Shown here piece after piece: positions 4,520 through 7,274 of a stretch of DNA of 7,274 bases. How positions within the stretch are numbered: the first letter of the stretch is position 1; each line of letters starts with the position of its first letter. Position numbers and translations under genes: made by a program. The stretch is taken from the NCBI GenBank assembly GCA_946530505.1, contig CAMNAD010000073.1, forward strand, positions 1 through 7,274. Reading direction: 5' to 3'. The DNA comes from an uncultured Bacteroidales bacterium. GTDB taxonomy: Bacteria > Bacteroidota > Bacteroidia > Bacteroidales > UBA932. The notes below the pieces were generated by a model. The model ran no database searches, was not told where the DNA came from, and was given only the letters and a program-made list of their open reading frames with translations.

Positions 4520-6091
4520 ATGAAAAGAATCCTCTTTTGTGCATTGGCACTTATGCTGGCACTTGCTCCTGCAAGGCTTGATGCCAGAAAGGTGAAATTC
4601 AAAAATGGCGACGTGTACGACGGGGAGTGGAAAAACAAAGCTCCGAACGGCATCGGCCTGATGATTTACGCAAATGGAGAGATTTACTCCGGCGCCTGGG
4701 AAAACGGTATCCGTACCGGCCTGGGCGCTATGTCTTTTGCTAACGGGGATGAGTATTCAGGCGAATGGAAAGAAGACCTCTTCAATGGCGAAGGCAAGAT
4801 GACATATGCGAACAAAAACGTTTACGAAGGCTCTTGGGAGGCGGGAAAGCAGTCCGGGAAAGGAGTTATGACCTATGCCGACGGCTCTATGTATGAAGGA
4901 GAATGGAACGGTGGCCTGTATAGCGGCCTTGGCAAGATGACCTATGCCAACAGGGACTTTTACGATGGCTCCTGGGAGTCCGGCAGGCAGTCCGGCCAGG
5001 GAACGATGATCTATGCCAGCGGGTCTTCTTACGAGGGGAACTGGGAAGCCGGTCTCCCTTCCGGCCAGGGCAAGATGTTCTATGTCAGCGGAGATGTCTA
5101 TTCCGGCCTTTGGCAGAAAGGGGCACGCTTCGGCGCAGGGGAGTTCTATGACAAGGTCCTCGACCGTTATTTCCAAGGCATATGGGATAATGCGTCACTG
5201 TCGGGGGCCGGTTATGTCCGTTTCGGAAATGTTCCCGATGCCCTTGAGCTTCAGGGCGAATGGGTGGACAACCAAGTGTTCCGCACCAGCTATTCCATCG
5301 ACGGCAAATCATTCAACGGCACGGTCCTCGCCTTGACGGGAGACGGCTCAAACGGCCCGTTCCTCAACGCCGGCAAGGTGGTGTGGCCGGATGAAATCAC
5401 CGCCGAAGGCAAGTGGAAACCGGAAGTCTCCCTCGTCTCGTGCAGGCATACCGACCTTGTCGACGGCAAAGTCCATTACAATGTAGGCGGACGCTTATTC
5501 GACGGAGAAGTGAAGGACGGCAAAGAGTATAATGGCAATCTAAGCGTCTCTATACCCGGACAGTTCAGTTTCTCCGGCGAAATCAAGGATGGAGAGCCTG
5601 TGGGCATCTATGTGGGAGACATCAAAGCAAGTCCTTTCGATGGTTTCGACCTCAGTGCTTGGGACGAAGTGCAGGGTGCGGATATAGGTCGCATCGAAGG
5701 GGCGGGAGCTCTCTGCGGTGTTTACAGGAAAAGGCTGAACCCGGACGATGAAGCCGCTGCTCCGCGTTTCTTCACGGTACGCGGCCTGCTTAAGGACGGC
5801 AAACCCGACGGAGACGTGTATATGGAGTGTGCTTCAGCCGATTCTCTCGCCCTGACATCTACCTGGAAAGAAGGGAAGCTCATCGAGGGAAAAGGCATTC
5901 TGGATACCGTACCTTTTTCAGTCACAGGTTCCGAAGACAGCAACAGCATCCTGGTTGAACTTGAGAACGGGGAGCGTTGTAGTTTTATCTGGACCGAGGC
6001 TTTCGGCATCCTTCAGGAGATCCGGAACAAGATACACGAACAGCGCAGCTTGCGCGAGAAACTTGCAGCTGATATGCTTGGTGGGGCTTAG
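4520..6091 (+). CDS. Secreted MORN-repeat protein
   Basis: This is a 523-residue protein with a signal peptide (MKRILFCALALMLALAPARLDA, cleavage about residue 22). Residues 33-216 hold eight tandem MORN units of exactly 23 residues. Each starts with Y-x-G-x-W (YDGEW 33, YSGAW 56, YSGEW 79, YEGSW 102, YEGEW 125, YDGSW 148, YEGNW 171, YSGLW 194) and continues with G-x-G-x-M-x-Y. A ninth weak unit starts at YFQGIW (217). The remainder, to about 500, looks beta-rich and keeps faint MORN-like spacing (FDGEVKDGKEYNG 327, FSGEIKDGEPVG 351, VRGLLKDGKPDG 420, TSTWKEGKLIEG 446), then ends in a charged helix. MORN arrays form elongated beta-hairpin rods that bind proteins or lipids; the partner here is unknown. 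The ATG at 4520 gives the signal peptide and lies after the promoter; the reading frame stays open back into the previous gene, but that part is a shadow. The MG2 gene follows after 10 nt. Confidence 0.9.
   Translation: MKRILFCALALMLALAPARLDARKVKFKNGDVYDGEWKNKAPNGIGLMIYANGEIYSGAWENGIRTGLGAMSFANGDEYSGEWKEDLFNGEGKMTYANKNVYEGSWEAGKQSGKGVMTYADGSMYEGEWNGGLYSGLGKMTYANRDFYDGSWESGRQSGQGTMIYASGSSYEGNWEAGLPSGQGKMFYVSGDVYSGLWQKGARFGAGEFYDKVLDRYFQGIWDNASLSGAGYVRFGNVPDALELQGEWVDNQVFRTSYSIDGKSFNGTVLALTGDGSNGPFLNAGKVVWPDEITAEGKWKPEVSLVSCRHTDLVDGKVHYNVGGRLFDGEVKDGKEYNGNLSVSIPGQFSFSGEIKDGEPVGIYVGDIKASPFDGFDLSAWDEVQGADIGRIEGAGALCGVYRKRLNPDDEAAAPRFFTVRGLLKDGKPDGDVYMECASADSLALTSTWKEGKLIEGKGILDTVPFSVTGSEDSNSILVELENGERCSFIWTEAFGILQEIRNKIHEQRSLREKLAADMLGGA
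4616..5167 (+). repeat. Tandem 69-bp coding repeats (eight MORN units)
   Basis: Eight in-frame 69-bp units lie inside the MORN gene, with no indels between them; the last half of unit 8 is degenerate. By hand count, unit 4 (4823) matches unit 6 (4961) at 50 of 69 bases and unit 3 (4754) matches unit 5 at 48 of 69, but neighbours 4 and 5 match at only 37 of 69. The array therefore has a 138-bp two-unit period on top of the 69-bp period. Confidence 0.85.
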
Positions 6092-6101
6092 TATATGATA
6101 A

Positions 6102-7274
6102 ATGATGCTACGGCCCCGTCTGATTGCAATAGTCATAGCACTGCTATCTGCTTTTGAAGCATACGGGCAGACGCACACGGCTGCCGTGGATTCCGGCTAT
6201 GTCCGGATTTCGCGGCAGCTGGCGCTTTTCCCACAAGAGAAACTGCATGTGCAGACGGATAAGGGGGCATACCTTTCAGGAGAGAGGATATGGCTGAGGG
6301 CTCATCTTGTAAACGCCTCCGACGGCCGGCCTTCCGATATCAGCAGATATGTCTATGTAGAGCTTCTGAATCCGTTCAGCGAGATTATCGAGAGGATTAT
6401 GCTCAAGCCGGACAGCCTTGGAGTTTTTGCAGGACATATCGACCTTAAGGAGGAACTTCCGGAAGGTGGATACACCCTGCGCTCCTACACCCGTTATATG
6501 CAGAACGCCGGGAGCCAGTCTTTTTTCCGCAAGCAGATAAATGTCCTCGATCCATATTCATTGCAGGTGGATACAAAGGCCGGATTCTCATTTCTTGAAC
6601 GCGGAATCAGTGCCCGCTTCAGTTTCCGTGACAGGAATTCAGACGAAACCGTAAGCCCGGAGATTGTGACCGTGAAAGTTCCGGGGAAGGCTGAATTGAG
6701 CCTCAAGAACAGAGATGGTGCTTATGCCACCCGTCTGCCATTAGATGTCGCTGGAGGATATCTGCTGCTCGGAATGAGCCGGCAGGGCCGGAAATATCAG
6801 AAATTCATCAGTGTACCGGTGCGTCCTGGTGATTACGATGTTTCGTTGCTGCCGGAGGGCGGATACCTTGTGCCCGGGAGGGCTTGCCGCGTAGGGGTGA
6901 AGGCTCTCGGAGCGGACGGCCTCGGATTGAGCGTAAGCGGCAGAGTGCTTGATTCAAAGGGCAGACAAGTGGCAGCCTTCGGCAATCTGTACAAAGGCCT
7001 GGGCTCCTTTGTCATCAAGGCTTCGACAGGGGAGCAATATACGGCAGTATGCACTTCCGAAGACGGTTCGGTCCGCTCTTTCCCGCTTCCGCCTGTACTT
7101 CCGACTGCCCGTACCCTACAGTTGCAGCAGGTTAGAGACCGCCTCATCATTTCCGTGCTGAAGGGCCCGGAGGCGGCGGAAGGGGATTTATATCTAATGG
7201 TGCATCAGGGAGGCCGTCCTGTCATTCTAACAGAGTGGAATCGCGATATGGAATATAATATCCTCGGTCTGGGG
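6102..7274 (+). CDS. MG2-domain exported protein, alpha-2-macroglobulin-like (partial, cut by the right edge)
   Basis: The reading frame is open to the last base (391 codons, no stop). The start is ATG ATG at 6102/6105, 10 nt after the MORN gene stop. Residues 1-22 form a signal peptide (LIAIVIALLSAFEAYG, then Q). Residues 46-72 carry the MG2 signature EKLHVQTDKGAYLSGERIWL, followed by the family's L-x-N-P and LPEGGYTLRSYTRYM (about 128-142) segments of an immunoglobulin-like macroglobulin domain. Further on, the blocks LLPEGGYLVPG, KALGADGLGLSVSGRV and YKGLGSFVIK are typical of large Bacteroidota MG2 proteins. Some relatives continue into a carboxypeptidase-like or TonB-plug domain, which cannot be judged here. 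No thioester (CxEQ) motif is visible in this part. It probably acts in the periplasm or at the outer membrane and is likely co-transcribed with the MORN gene. Substrate and function are unknown. Confidence 0.85.
   Translation, partial: MMLRPRLIAIVIALLSAFEAYGQTHTAAVDSGYVRISRQLALFPQEKLHVQTDKGAYLSGERIWLRAHLVNASDGRPSDISRYVYVELLNPFSEIIERIMLKPDSLGVFAGHIDLKEELPEGGYTLRSYTRYMQNAGSQSFFRKQINVLDPYSLQVDTKAGFSFLERGISARFSFRDRNSDETVSPEIVTVKVPGKAELSLKNRDGAYATRLPLDVAGGYLLLGMSRQGRKYQKFISVPVRPGDYDVSLLPEGGYLVPGRACRVGVKALGADGLGLSVSGRVLDSKGRQVAAFGNLYKGLGSFVIKASTGEQYTAVCTSEDGSVRSFPLPPVLPTARTLQLQQVRDRLIISVLKGPEAAEGDLYLMVHQGGRPVILTEWNRDMEYNILGLG

Noticed and set aside
6095..6157. Alternative small frame starting at the ATG at 6095
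   Set aside because: It stops after about 20 codons and has no features; the ATG at 6102 opens the signal peptide and the long MG2 frame.

Overview
This window looks like chromosomal DNA of a member of the Bacteroidota, probably order Bacteroidales. Three things suggest this. The promoters carry the Bacteroidota -7 element TAnnTTTG. The genes lack clear Shine-Dalgarno sites. The gene families are typical of the phylum: two DUF4252 proteins, an E / DUF2764 / A type V-ATPase locus, and an MG2-domain protein of the Bacteroidota type. The fairly high GC content would fit an Alistipes/Rikenellaceae-like genome better than Bacteroides, but this is a weak inference. I see no mobile elements, phage genes, CRISPR arrays or RNA genes.

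Left part (1-2449, minus strand): the first three genes of a V-type (A/V-type) ATPase operon, in transcription order subunit E, a DUF2764 protein, and catalytic subunit A. Subunit A is cut by the left edge after 421 codons. The genes overlap by 8 and 4 nt. The E / DUF2764 / A order matches the compact V-ATPase operons of Chlamydia and Borrelia, where no ordinary subunit C gene is present and DUF2764 may take its place.

Middle (2450-2586): a short divergent promoter region. Two identical -7 boxes (TATATTTG) point away from each other. A 13-bp inverted repeat abuts the V-ATPase box and another lies at the predicted transcription start of the rightward operon.

Right part (2587-4442, plus strand): four overlapping genes (8, 4 and 4 nt) form a translationally coupled operon. 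They are a secreted DUF4252 protein, an ECF sigma factor, a small single-span membrane protein that is probably the anti-sigma factor and has no zinc motif, and a second secreted DUF4252 protein. This looks like a cell-envelope signalling unit: the sigma factor in the cytoplasm, the anti-sigma across the inner membrane, and two related exported proteins that could be sensors, modulators or outputs.

A separate, well-formed Bacteroidota promoter (4455-4485) drives a secreted MORN-repeat protein (4520-6091). It is followed after 10 nt by an exported MG2-domain protein that runs off the right edge (6102-7274). These two are probably co-transcribed and act in the periplasm or at the outer membrane. 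Whether the upstream sigma factor controls them cannot be decided from sequence. Apart from the two short intergenic regions, the window is fully coding.
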